DNA from: Phormidium ambiguum IAM M-71
GTDB lineage: Bacteria; Cyanobacteriota; Cyanobacteriia; Cyanobacteriales; Aerosakkonemataceae
DNA: 64,000 nucleotides
NCBI RefSeq assembly: GCF_001904725.1
Contig: NZ_MRCE01000003.1
Location: 248,001 to 312,000, forward strand
Direction: 5' to 3'
This document shows, piece after piece, positions 53,011 through 62,000 of this stretch; the first letter of the stretch is position 1; every line of letters begins with the position of its first letter. Both the position numbers and the translations under genes were made by a program. Below the pieces are notes generated by a model. The model was given only the letters and a program-made list of their open reading frames with translations, ran no database searches and was not told where the DNA came from.

Positions 53011-54437
53011 GGCTCTGCCTCTAAAGATGTTTCCCAAGTTTTAGGATCGATCGATTGGCGATATCTTTTCCAGGCTTGCGGTAGTTCGTTTTTTTGATAG
53101 TTATTCCAAGACAAATGCAGGTAAGCTTGACCTAGTAAAGCTAACATTGGTTGCTGAAAATATTTTTTAGTTATAATGATTTTTTGTGCGATCGCAGCTG
53201 ATTTATCAAACTCACCATTTACAAGTCTAACTAACATCAAATCATAAAGAGCTTCCAAGTGATTGGGAAAAATTTCTAGCACTCTTTGACAACGCTCTGC
53301 TGTCAACCTTGGCTTAGTATTATTGATGCTTTCTCCCGCTCTCGGACTATCGAGAAAATTATATTTATAAGGAAATCTAGTATTTAAAGGTCTATTGGCG
53401 ACGAAAGGACTTTTGAAATAATCAACAGCTTGGTTAAGTATAGTTGTCGCTAAATATCCCCTAGCTAAAAAAAGCTTTGGATTTACATCAATTGCTTGTT
53501 GAAAATATTGTGCTGCTTTGTCATAATCATCTAAATTATAGCGTTCTAAACCTTGAGCAAAAGCGATTAAAGCTGGGTCTGGTTGAGCAGCATAAAATCC
53601 AGCTTTAGCTGCACGTTCCAAAAAACTTTTGTCTCCTTGTAAGGGAGGATACCAGCTTGTTAAATTTTTTGATAATGTCACTACTTGGCTGTATTCACCT
53701 TTGGCATAAAGCACTTCTAACTGATAATTAGCAATATTTACCGCAATAATTGAAAGAGTAATTAATCCGATTAATAAACTGAAAAAAGGTAAAAATTTAC
53801 AGCAATCTTTGACAAAAATTTCGAGATGAGAATTTGCTAGTTTTAAGTAAAGGGCGATTAATGCGATCGCTAACCCTATTACAGTTAAAATCCACCCACG
53901 ACCAAGGGAATTAAAAAAGCTATTACTATAACCAAAACCTTCTTGTAATAACTGTTCCCAAGATGCCATTTGGAAAAAGCGACTATCTTTAATTGATAAG
54001 CCAAAAATTGTTTCTAATGGCTGAGATTGAGCCAGATTAATATTTTGTTTCCATTGGAATTGAACTTGGTAAAAATTGCTTTCTACGTGCAAAGTTACTC
54101 TTTCTAGCTGTTCGTAATACGCTTTCGCCAAAAAAGCCACAGTTGGCGACCAAGTTACGATGAAATAAGGATAAAGTAAAACTCCAATAAACAAACCCCA
54201 AAAAAGCAATCTCAGCGAAGTACTATTATGATAAAAAAAGGCTACAATTATTCCCAAAATAACTGGAAAAGCTACAAAAAAGCGGATTGAATTGGCTAAA
54301 TTAAGGCTAACTCCAAACACCTCTAAAGTTTCTTGCGGCAAAATATACCAAGGCAAAATTGCACCTATTACTAATGTAAAAAATGCCATTATTAAAATCA
54401 CATTTCCTCTATTTAGCCAACTTACTAACTGCCTCAT
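53007..54437 (-). CDS. TPR-containing multispan membrane protein
   Basis: The 476-residue protein has about three N-terminal helices (about 12-105), a fourth and fifth near 190-240, and a C-terminal soluble tail (about 250-470) with tetratricopeptide-like repeats, for example the motif around LDDYDKAAQYFQQAIDVNPK. I know no named family. Its ATGA overlap with the GT39 gene and its position in the cluster suggest a scaffold or polymerase-like role in glycan assembly, but no Wzy-type signature is clear. Confidence 0.65.
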   Translation of the reverse strand: MRQLVSWLNRGNVILIMAFFTLVIGAILPWYILPQETLEVFGVSLNLANSIRFFVAFPVILGIIVAFFYHNSTSLRLLFWGLFIGVLLYPYFIVTWSPTVAFLAKAYYEQLERVTLHVESNFYQVQFQWKQNINLAQSQPLETIFGLSIKDSRFFQMASWEQLLQEGFGYSNSFFNSLGRGWILTVIGLAIALIALYLKLANSHLEIFVKDCCKFLPFFSLLIGLITLSIIAVNIANYQLEVLYAKGEYSQVVTLSKNLTSWYPPLQGDKSFLERAAKAGFYAAQPDPALIAFAQGLERYNLDDYDKAAQYFQQAIDVNPKLFLARGYLATTILNQAVDYFKSPFVANRPLNTRFPYKYNFLDSPRAGESINNTKPRLTAERCQRVLEIFPNHLEALYDLMLVRLVNGEFDKSAAIAQKIIITKKYFQQPMLALLGQAYLHLSWNNYQKNELPQAWKRYRQSIDPKTWETSLEAEP

Positions 54438-54473
54438 ACTTGTTCAATCCTGTAAAACCTCGCTTAATTCTTC

Positions 54474-54491
54474 AGTCCGCCTACGCGGACT
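54474..54491. repeat. Small palindrome at the methyltransferase stop
   Basis: AGTCCGC-CTAC-GCGGACT is a 7-bp perfect stem with a 4-nt loop. It supplies the last codons (Lys-Ser-Ala) and the TAG stop of the minus-strand methyltransferase. Similar GTCCGC palindromes are common small repeats in cyanobacteria. Confidence 0.65.
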
Positions 54492-55215
54492 TATTTTGTG
54501 TAGTTGCGCTTTTAAGCGCCCAATTTTCTTTCTGAGGTTTCAGACAAATTAAATAACCATTTCTAAAGGGAATAAGTTCCCCGAAATCCCAACCATTAAA
54601 CCTTAACTTTAAATCTTCAATTGACCAAAAATTTAGATAAAATAGCTCACGTCGCTGTACTTTTCTTAAAGGAGCAATGAGCAAAATTCCGGCACTAGAC
54701 AAACAACTTTTAATAGTTTCCATAGCCGAAGTGAACTTATCTTCTGTCACAATATGCTCGATTACATCGATCGTAACGATTAAATCGAATTCCCCTGTTA
54801 TTGCATCAGTAGTAATATCTTTTTGAATAAACTCAAAATTGGGAAATTTTTGTTTCAGTTTAGAAAAAAGAACATCCGTTATATCAACTCCCACATAATT
54901 TTTTACCCCTAAGTTAGCGAGAATTTCTGTATAAAAACCTGTACCGCAACCAATTTCTAATATTCGCGCCTTAGCTAAATCAATCCCTGAATTTAAACAA
55001 GTATTGATGAAGATTTGCGCTGCTTCTTGATAAGCTTTTTCATTCTCTTGTTCGGATAATCCTTCATGTCCTGGGCCTTTTAAAGAATCGCCGTATTTAG
55101 AAAAGCGATCGCTCCAATACTTCTGAGCATCATAATCATCCTTTCGTCCATAAATTATCGGGCCAATAATAACTTTGGACAAACCCCTTGTAAATTGTTG
55201 TAGCAAAGTTTTCAT
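54481..55215 (-). CDS. Class I SAM-dependent methyltransferase
   Basis: The 244-residue protein contains motif I ILEIGCGTGFYTE (about 88-100), YVGVDIT, and FDLIVTIDVIEHIV, with a C-terminal region of ISPLRK-type strands. The N-terminal RKDDYDAQKYWSDRF suggests O-methylation of a lipid or sugar in the cluster. The start overlaps the upstream adaptor by 4 bp. The last residues fall in a dispersed palindrome. Confidence 0.82.
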   Translation of the reverse strand: MKTLLQQFTRGLSKVIIGPIIYGRKDDYDAQKYWSDRFSKYGDSLKGPGHEGLSEQENEKAYQEAAQIFINTCLNSGIDLAKARILEIGCGTGFYTEILANLGVKNYVGVDITDVLFSKLKQKFPNFEFIQKDITTDAITGEFDLIVTIDVIEHIVTEDKFTSAMETIKSCLSSAGILLIAPLRKVQRRELFYLNFWSIEDLKLRFNGWDFGELIPFRNGYLICLKPQKENWALKSATTQNKSA

Positions 55216-56777
55216 TTTTTAACCTCATCTTTAGTTAAAATTGTTTTCGATTCCAAAACATCTCCAGGCTGTAAAGCTTTGGGATAAATTACAACTTTTT
55301 CTCCAGCTTCTAAGCCCGCTAATACTTCTCTTTGACCAGCATAATTCCGGCCAAATTTAACTTGCTTGATCGCAGCTTTACCCGACATATCAACCATTAC
55401 CATTCCTTCACCTCCAGATAAATGAATAGCCGCACTTTCTGGGATAACTAAACTAGTTTTTTGAGCTTTAAAAAATCGGGCATAACCTTGCAAACCAGGA
55501 GGAATTTCTAAGGAATTAAGGCCGATCCAAACAGAATATGTGTATTGGCGATCGACACCCACTTTCAAAGCTTGTAACGCCTTAGTTTCTACAGTTGGAT
55601 TGAGCCTAATAATCTTTCCTTGATAGCTTTTTCCAGGGAAAGCAACTAAATGAACTGTTGCCGAATCCCCAATTTTTACCGCATTCAATTGTGCTTGGTC
55701 AATATAAGCTTTAAAAACTACATCTTTAGTAATTACCATCAAAGATTGATTACTATTTGCATCAGCTACTTCTCCTTGATGAATATTAACTTGGGAAATC
55801 AATCCATCATTTTCTGCATAAATCACCGTTCTATCTAAATCTCTAACTGCTTCATTAAGTTGAAGTTTTAAACTTTCTATTTCCAAGCGAAGAGTAGTTA
55901 ATTGTTTTTCAATTTCCTGGCGAGTAAACTTTAAAGCTTGTTCCGCAGCTATAAATTCGTTTTGCCGCATTAAATAAAAGTCTTGGTTGTTAAATTGACG
56001 CTCTTCATTGTCAACTTCACCTCTAAGCGCATCATAAAATTCTTTTTTTCGGGTTTCGTAAATATCTTGTAATTCATATAATTGAAATTGAGAAACTGCT
56101 CCTTTTTGTGCCAAAATTTCAATTTGTTTCAGTTTTTTTTCGGCAATTTCCAAACGCGATCGAGCAATAGCAACATTATTTTTTTTCTCTCGTTCTGCTA
56201 AAGCTTGCATTTCTTTAGCTCTAACTTTAGCTTCTGCAAATCTAGAGCTAGCAATTTTCATATTATTTTCTAACTCTAATAACTTGCTAGGACTTGAAGT
56301 TTCCAAAGTTTGCAGAGTTTTTTCCGCAATTGCCAAACTATTTTTTGCTTTATTCACCCTTTCTGTAAAAGGTATTTGGTTAAGCTGAATTAGCGGCTGA
56401 CCTTGGCGAACTAAATCACCTTCTACAACATACACTTTTGCTACCGAACCCGATACCAAAGGACGAATATTTACCTGTTGTAGCGGCACAGATTCCCCCG
56501 GTGAAGCTAAAGTTTCTTCCCAATTTTGTAACTTAACTTGTACAGTTTTAACGGGAATAGATGCACCCAAAAAACGTTGACGAGCAGGAACACCAATTCC
56601 CGAAAAATATATTCTTGATTCTGGATTATTTAAGGCAGGTAAAAGCACAGCAATAGACAAATATAAAATTACTAACAATGGCATACTCAGTAGCACTGTT
56701 AAAATTACACTTTTAACAGTGCTGCTTTTATGTGTCGGGGAAACTTTTTGTTCTAAAGAATTCATGGTTTTAGACAA
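55212..56777 (-). CDS. HlyD-family membrane-fusion adaptor
   Basis: The 521-residue adaptor has an N-terminal helix (about 25-48), biotinyl-lipoyl halves (about 100-130 and around 330), a long coiled coil (about 135-325) and beta-barrel regions, ending with a standard C-terminal domain (PGDVLESKTIL). HlyD proteins bridge an inner-membrane pump and an outer-membrane channel. No ABC or RND pump lies next to it, in contrast with the MacAB set at 43818-47794. It is within the glycan cluster, 37 bp after the GT4 gene. It may serve a glycan exporter encoded elsewhere. Confidence 0.86.
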   Translation of the reverse strand: MSKTMNSLEQKVSPTHKSSTVKSVILTVLLSMPLLVILYLSIAVLLPALNNPESRIYFSGIGVPARQRFLGASIPVKTVQVKLQNWEETLASPGESVPLQQVNIRPLVSGSVAKVYVVEGDLVRQGQPLIQLNQIPFTERVNKAKNSLAIAEKTLQTLETSSPSKLLELENNMKIASSRFAEAKVRAKEMQALAEREKKNNVAIARSRLEIAEKKLKQIEILAQKGAVSQFQLYELQDIYETRKKEFYDALRGEVDNEERQFNNQDFYLMRQNEFIAAEQALKFTRQEIEKQLTTLRLEIESLKLQLNEAVRDLDRTVIYAENDGLISQVNIHQGEVADANSNQSLMVITKDVVFKAYIDQAQLNAVKIGDSATVHLVAFPGKSYQGKIIRLNPTVETKALQALKVGVDRQYTYSVWIGLNSLEIPPGLQGYARFFKAQKTSLVIPESAAIHLSGGEGMVMVDMSGKAAIKQVKFGRNYAGQREVLAGLEAGEKVVIYPKALQPGDVLESKTILTKDEVKK

Positions 56778-56814
56778 ATATAGTAAACAAAAACAGATTC
56801 ACCCACAAATTTAA

Positions 56815-58071
56815 CTAGCTTATATTCTCCGTCAAAGGGCTGTTTTCTTGTGCCTGTATTCTAGTTTTATCGAATTTACGATCGTCCAAAACATCGGCAA
56901 AAACTTCCTGCCAAATCGGAATAATTCGCTCCCAACTAAACCGAAATTTTATATCCTCTAAACCCTTATAACCCATTCTTTCTGCTGCTGCGGGATTGCT
57001 AATTAAACTGAGAATAGCATTGGCTAAACTTTCCGGGTCTTTTTGGGGAATTAAAATCCCGGTAATACCTGAATTAATTACATCAGGAATGCCTCCCACT
57101 CGGCTAGCAATTACAGGTTTACCATGCGCTAAAGCTTCGATTATTACTATTCCCAATCCTTCGGTATCACCCTTACTATCTACAATGGCTGGTAAAACAA
57201 AAATGTCGCAATTAGCATATTCATTAGCTAACTCTTCTTTGGTTAAAAATCCTAAAAAATCTACCCATGAATCTAATCCTAAATTATGGCATTGACTTTT
57301 GAGTTCCTGTTCTAAAATTCCTTTACCAACCACTCGCAATCGAATAGTTCTTTTTGCTAAAACTAAAGGTAATGCTTCTAGTAAATAGCGCAATCCTTTT
57401 CGTTCATCTAAACGACCAACGAACAGCAATTGAGGTAAGGAAATGTAGTTAGATTTTTGGCTTAATTTAGGTTCGATCGTTAACCCGTAAGGAATAATGT
57501 TTACTTGTTCTTCGGTTAATTGATTAACTAAGCTTTGGGTAAAAGAAGAATTCGCAGTTACACTACTTGCTTGAGGTAATAACCAACGCAAAATATGAGC
57601 AACAAAGCCAAATTTTTTGGCTAATAAAAGTTCTCCTCCGTGAAAACTGAATATCATTGGAATTTTGAGTAATTTACTCGCAGGCAAAGCCATTAATCCA
57701 TGCGGAAAAGGCCAATTAACGTGAAGTAAATCGGGTTTTTCTTTCAAGCACACCCAAAATAATTGAAAGGTTCCCAACAGAATATATAAAGCAGCTGCAA
57801 TTAAATAAAGTGGTTGCTTTTGTAGTTTCGTAGGCGCACCATCTCGGACTAAGTTTTCCCAACGTTTGAAACAATAGCGAAACCGATAAACTTTAATGCC
57901 ATCTAAAGTGTGATTAGGACAGGCTTCATAAGCTGGAGCAAATACTGTGAATTTAGCTTTTGTTGGCAGTAAACGCAAAGTCAATTCTCGAATAAAAGTT
58001 CCGTGATTACCATCGGGTGTCAGTGGGTAAACTGAAGTGATAATCAAAAGATGCTTACCTGATAAATTCAT
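56815..58071 (-). CDS. GT4-family glycosyltransferase
   Basis: From ATG 58071 the product is 418 residues. GAGGAG lies about 6 nt upstream, so the TTG frame start at 58086 is not used. The protein has a GT-B fold with NHGTFIRELTLRL near the N-terminus, NWPFPHGLMA, SFHGGEL, LLFVGRLDERKGLRYL and the E-x7-E in GDTEGLGIVIIEALAHGKPVIA. It is a retaining transferase using a nucleotide sugar, acting in the cytoplasm. The acceptor is unknown; position supports polyprenyl-linked glycan assembly. Confidence 0.85.
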   Translation of the reverse strand: MNLSGKHLLIITSVYPLTPDGNHGTFIRELTLRLLPTKAKFTVFAPAYEACPNHTLDGIKVYRFRYCFKRWENLVRDGAPTKLQKQPLYLIAAALYILLGTFQLFWVCLKEKPDLLHVNWPFPHGLMALPASKLLKIPMIFSFHGGELLLAKKFGFVAHILRWLLPQASSVTANSSFTQSLVNQLTEEQVNIIPYGLTIEPKLSQKSNYISLPQLLFVGRLDERKGLRYLLEALPLVLAKRTIRLRVVGKGILEQELKSQCHNLGLDSWVDFLGFLTKEELANEYANCDIFVLPAIVDSKGDTEGLGIVIIEALAHGKPVIASRVGGIPDVINSGITGILIPQKDPESLANAILSLISNPAAAERMGYKGLEDIKFRFSWERIIPIWQEVFADVLDDRKFDKTRIQAQENSPLTENIS

Positions 58072-58104
58072 TTTATTTCTCCTCAAATGAGAAATTTTTA
58101 CTAT

Positions 58105-58881
58105 TTAACCTTCTTTAAACTGAACTTGCAAATTTTCGATTTTATGAACTTGAACTAGTTTGAAAGAAAACCACCAAATAAGTAATTTGATAAAGTCAAA
58201 CCCCGCAGAAATTAAACGACCTTTACCAAATTTGCTTTTACCAGAGTGTCGGGGATGCCAAGGTGTGGGAATTTCTGTAATGTTGTATCCCAAACCTGCT
58301 AACACAGCTAACAAGTAACGATGAGTGGTCAAATTCAAAAGTTCTACGCTTAATAAATCTCGACGGATTAGTTTGATCCAATTCATGTCATGAATTTTTA
58401 AACCAAACACCAGACAGTTAACCCTATTAGCAATTTGAGAAACTAAAAGTTTTCCATCGTTTCGATTTTGTCTCCATCCAGCTACGGCATCTACTCCAGG
58501 TTGACAGGCAGAAAGTAGTAAAGGAATATCTGTACAAGGATCTGTTTCTAAATCAGCTTGTCCCCACAGTAACCATTCAGTTTTTACGTGAGCTAAAGCT
58601 GTTTTCCAAACTTGTGCTACTCCTTGGCGTTTCGGATGACGAATAACTTGTAAAAATTTGTATTTTTCTGGGAGTTTTTTGAGAATTTCTACGGTTTTAT
58701 CTGTGCTACCGTCATCAATTAAGAGCACTGGAAAACAAAAGCGGAGATTTTGGAAAGATTGTTCTATGGAAAACATGAGCTTTTCGAGATTATCTGCTTC
58801 GTTGAAAGCGGGAATTACTAAGGTAATAGAGTGCTGTAAACTAACAGAGTGTGGTGAAGCAATACAAAGTGTATTTTCCAT
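58105..58881 (-). CDS. GT2-family glycosyltransferase, dolichyl-phosphate-mannose-synthase-like
   Basis: The 258-residue protein has the GT-A core: LVIPAFNEADNLEKL, LIDDGSTDKT and a QADLETDP block where related enzymes read DADL, so the usual first Asp is Gln. The C-terminal hydrophobic/amphipathic stretch (LIKLLIWWFSFKLVQ) may associate with the membrane. Such enzymes make polyprenyl-phosphate sugars, the donors for GT39 enzymes, which fits the cluster. The start has AGGAGG 7 nt upstream. It is the first gene of the cluster; its promoter must lie in 58882-59035. Confidence 0.82.
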   Translation of the reverse strand: MENTLCIASPHSVSLQHSITLVIPAFNEADNLEKLMFSIEQSFQNLRFCFPVLLIDDGSTDKTVEILKKLPEKYKFLQVIRHPKRQGVAQVWKTALAHVKTEWLLWGQADLETDPCTDIPLLLSACQPGVDAVAGWRQNRNDGKLLVSQIANRVNCLVFGLKIHDMNWIKLIRRDLLSVELLNLTTHRYLLAVLAGLGYNITEIPTPWHPRHSGKSKFGKGRLISAGFDFIKLLIWWFSFKLVQVHKIENLQVQFKEG

Positions 58882-59035
58882 AAATTTTCCTCCTAATTTT
58901 TACTATTTAAAGGGGTTAAGCAGAAACGCAATTTTATTAAGGTAATTTTGTTATTCGATCGATCGCATCGAAAAACCAGGCTTTATGTCCAATTTTCAGG
59001 GGTCAGCATGACTGACCCCCTAAAGTTAAACTTGT

Positions 59036-62000
59036 TTAGACAAGCAAAGGCCCTGTTGGATTATTCAGACCATTCATCAACCACATTGCATTTTGTCCTG
59101 TGGCTGGGTCGCGCCAGAGAATGTCTGAGTTACTATCATTGTTGAAGTCACTAGTTCCTTGAATTTGCCAATTAGAGGCAGCAGAACTAATATTTTCTAG
59201 AGAAGTAACGGTAGTGCCATCGACTAACCAGACTTGATTTTCTCCGGTTGTAGCTTTGCGCCAAACAATATCTGCTTTACCATCACTGTTGAAGTCGTCG
59301 GTGCTTTCTACTTCCCAGTTAAGTTGTGCGCCTGTGATATTTCTGCCAGTAATCACGCTCAAACCGTCCATCAACCAGATCGAATTTTGTCCAGTAGAAG
59401 CGTTACGCCAGAGAATATCGGCTTTGCCATCACCGTTGAAATCGTCAGTAGCTTCGACTTGCCAAGCAGTTCTGGCACCGCTAAAGTTGCCGCTGTCAAT
59501 GCGAGTGCTACCATCCATTAGCCAAAGGGCATTTTGTCCGGTAACGGGGTCGTGCCAGAAAATATCAGCTTTGCCGTCACCGTTGAAGTCGTCAGTAGCT
59601 TCAACTTGCCAATTAATAGCTGCTGGGTTGATTGCAGTGGCGCTGTTTACAGTTGCACCGTCCATCAACCAGAGTGTGTTTTGTCCGGTAGCGGGGTCGC
59701 GCCAGAGAATATCTGCTTTGCTGTCGCTGTTGAAATCGTTGACTCCTTGGACTTCCCAGTTGGAATAAAGGGCGTTGATATTTTCACTGGAACTTGTGCG
59801 ACCGTTCATTAGCCATAGTTGGTTATCGCCGTTGCTTTCGTCGCGCCAGAAAATATCGCCTTTGCCATCGCCATTGAAATCTTTGGTGGCTTGTACTTTC
59901 CAATTTGGGGTTTGTGGGTTAATGAAAGGAGATGAATCATCGCTGAGTTTGTTGCCAAAATCCTTGCCAGTCACTACTTCACCGGGGTTAAGGTGAACGG
60001 TATGAGTTCCTGGGGGAGTATCGTCGTCCATTGCCAAGATTGCTTCGCCCAGCGCCATCATGTCAACGCGCTTGAAGTTAAGACCTGTGTTGACCACGTT
60101 GTCGTCTTCGTCGTCGCCGTCATTGATGGTGACTCCTGTGGTGGATAGGAGATTTTGGAATTCGTCTAGGGTTAAGCGGCGATCGATCGTTTGTTCTGCT
60201 AGCTGTTGAGCTAGAGCGGCAATTCCAGCGATGTGCGGTGCGGCTTGGCTAGTGCCGTGAATGGTGACTGTGCCGCCTGTTGGCCCTGCGCCTGTGATTG
60301 GTGCGCCTGGGGCAAAGATGGAGGTTAAGGTGGAGTGACGTTGGGAGAAGGGGGCGATGCGATCGGCCCCTGTTGTATAAGCTTGAGCACCACTACTATA
60401 AGTAAAACTACCAGCATTGGAGTCATAAGCGGCTCCAACTGCCAAAGAGTTAGGATCGGCGGCTGGATAAGAGACTCCCTGATCGCCACCAAATCCATAA
60501 AAATCATTCCCCGCAGCCGAAACAACCATCACATCCCGAGCGGCTAATGCTGCGATTTCGTCGCTGATGCCGTAAAGAGTTTGACCTGTATTCCAGTTTT
60601 GCGAATCCCCTAACGACATATTAACGCTGGCAATGTTGTAGGTATCTGCGTTAGCTACTACCCATTGCAATGCTTGTTCGATATAGCTAAAGTAGCCAGC
60701 ACCGCTGTCTTCAAATACTTTCAGGTGAATAATGTCTGCTCCTGGTGCCATGCCAGTATGTACGCTGTCGGAGGAGGCAACAATACTGGAAACGTTTGAT
60801 CCATGACCGTCACGATCGCTAGCGTCAGCATCTCCATCAGCAAAGTCGTATTGGTAAACAATGCGATCGGCTACTCCATCGGCATTACTATCTGGCCCAA
60901 AATAAGAATGATTTAAGTCAATACCAGTATCTAAAATCACCGTTGAGAAACCGTTGCCGTTAATGCCAGCAAAACGTGGATCGGCCCGAAAATCATCTAA
61001 ATTGATTAATGGCCCGGAAACATCAGTTAGAGGATTGATTTCTTCATCACTAGAGGACTTGACAACTTCACCATAAGTGGAGATTGGGACTGGCGAATTG
61101 GTGGTCGAGATAGCGATCGGTTCCGTAGAAGACTCATCACTAACATTAGGATAGGTTTGTTCCCAGCCTTCTTGCATGACTTCAGCAACAGTATAAGTGC
61201 CTGCTGCTAATCCAGTGAAAGCATAATTACCGCTACTATCAGTAGTTGCAGAAGTTTCACCAGTATCTAAGACACCGTTTCGGTTTTGATCGAGGTAGAT
61301 CGTCCAACCCGATAAACCAGGTTCTTCAGGATCGCGGGTACTATCACCGTCTAAATCATTCCATTTCAAACCGTGAATTTCACCTGTTTCAGGAATGTCT
61401 TGTTCGAGATTTAAAGCGATCGCACCTGCACTGGCAGTTTCACCGCTACCAAAACCAAATCCATCAACAGCAATCTTATAGTCAGTACCAGCAACAGCAT
61501 TAAAAGTAACTTGACTTTGATAAGTACCATTGGAATCATCGTTGCCAGCAATAAAATTCAATCCAGCAACATTAGCGCCTGTATAAACTCCCAGTAAAGT
61601 ATCAAAATCACTACCAGCGGTTGAAAACGTCACATTACCAGAATAAGGCGCAGTCCAAGACCACCAAACCGATTTACCACCAGGGATATAAGCATGATTT
61701 GGCTCGCCACTTTCCTTGGATGCAAAGACATTAGAACCTATTGCCGAAGCAGAAGAACCACTCAGAGTAAACAGGTTCACAAAGTTATCATTGGTGGGAG
61801 CGAGTTGCAAAGCAATATTGCCGGAAAATGCTTCACTACCATAATATTTGAAACCATCAACAGCAATTTGGTAAGCTGTACCCGCTACCGCATCAAACGT
61901 AACTTGGCTTTGCGATGTGCCGTTAGAATCATCATTACCGCCAATCTCAGTCAGTCCCGCTACATCGGAGCCTGTATACAGTCCGAGCAAAGTATCAAAG

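Noticed and set aside
59039-59902. Regular 147-bp repeats that could be mistaken for an array
   Set aside because: They are in-frame VCBS/FG-GAP-like coding units within the large protease.
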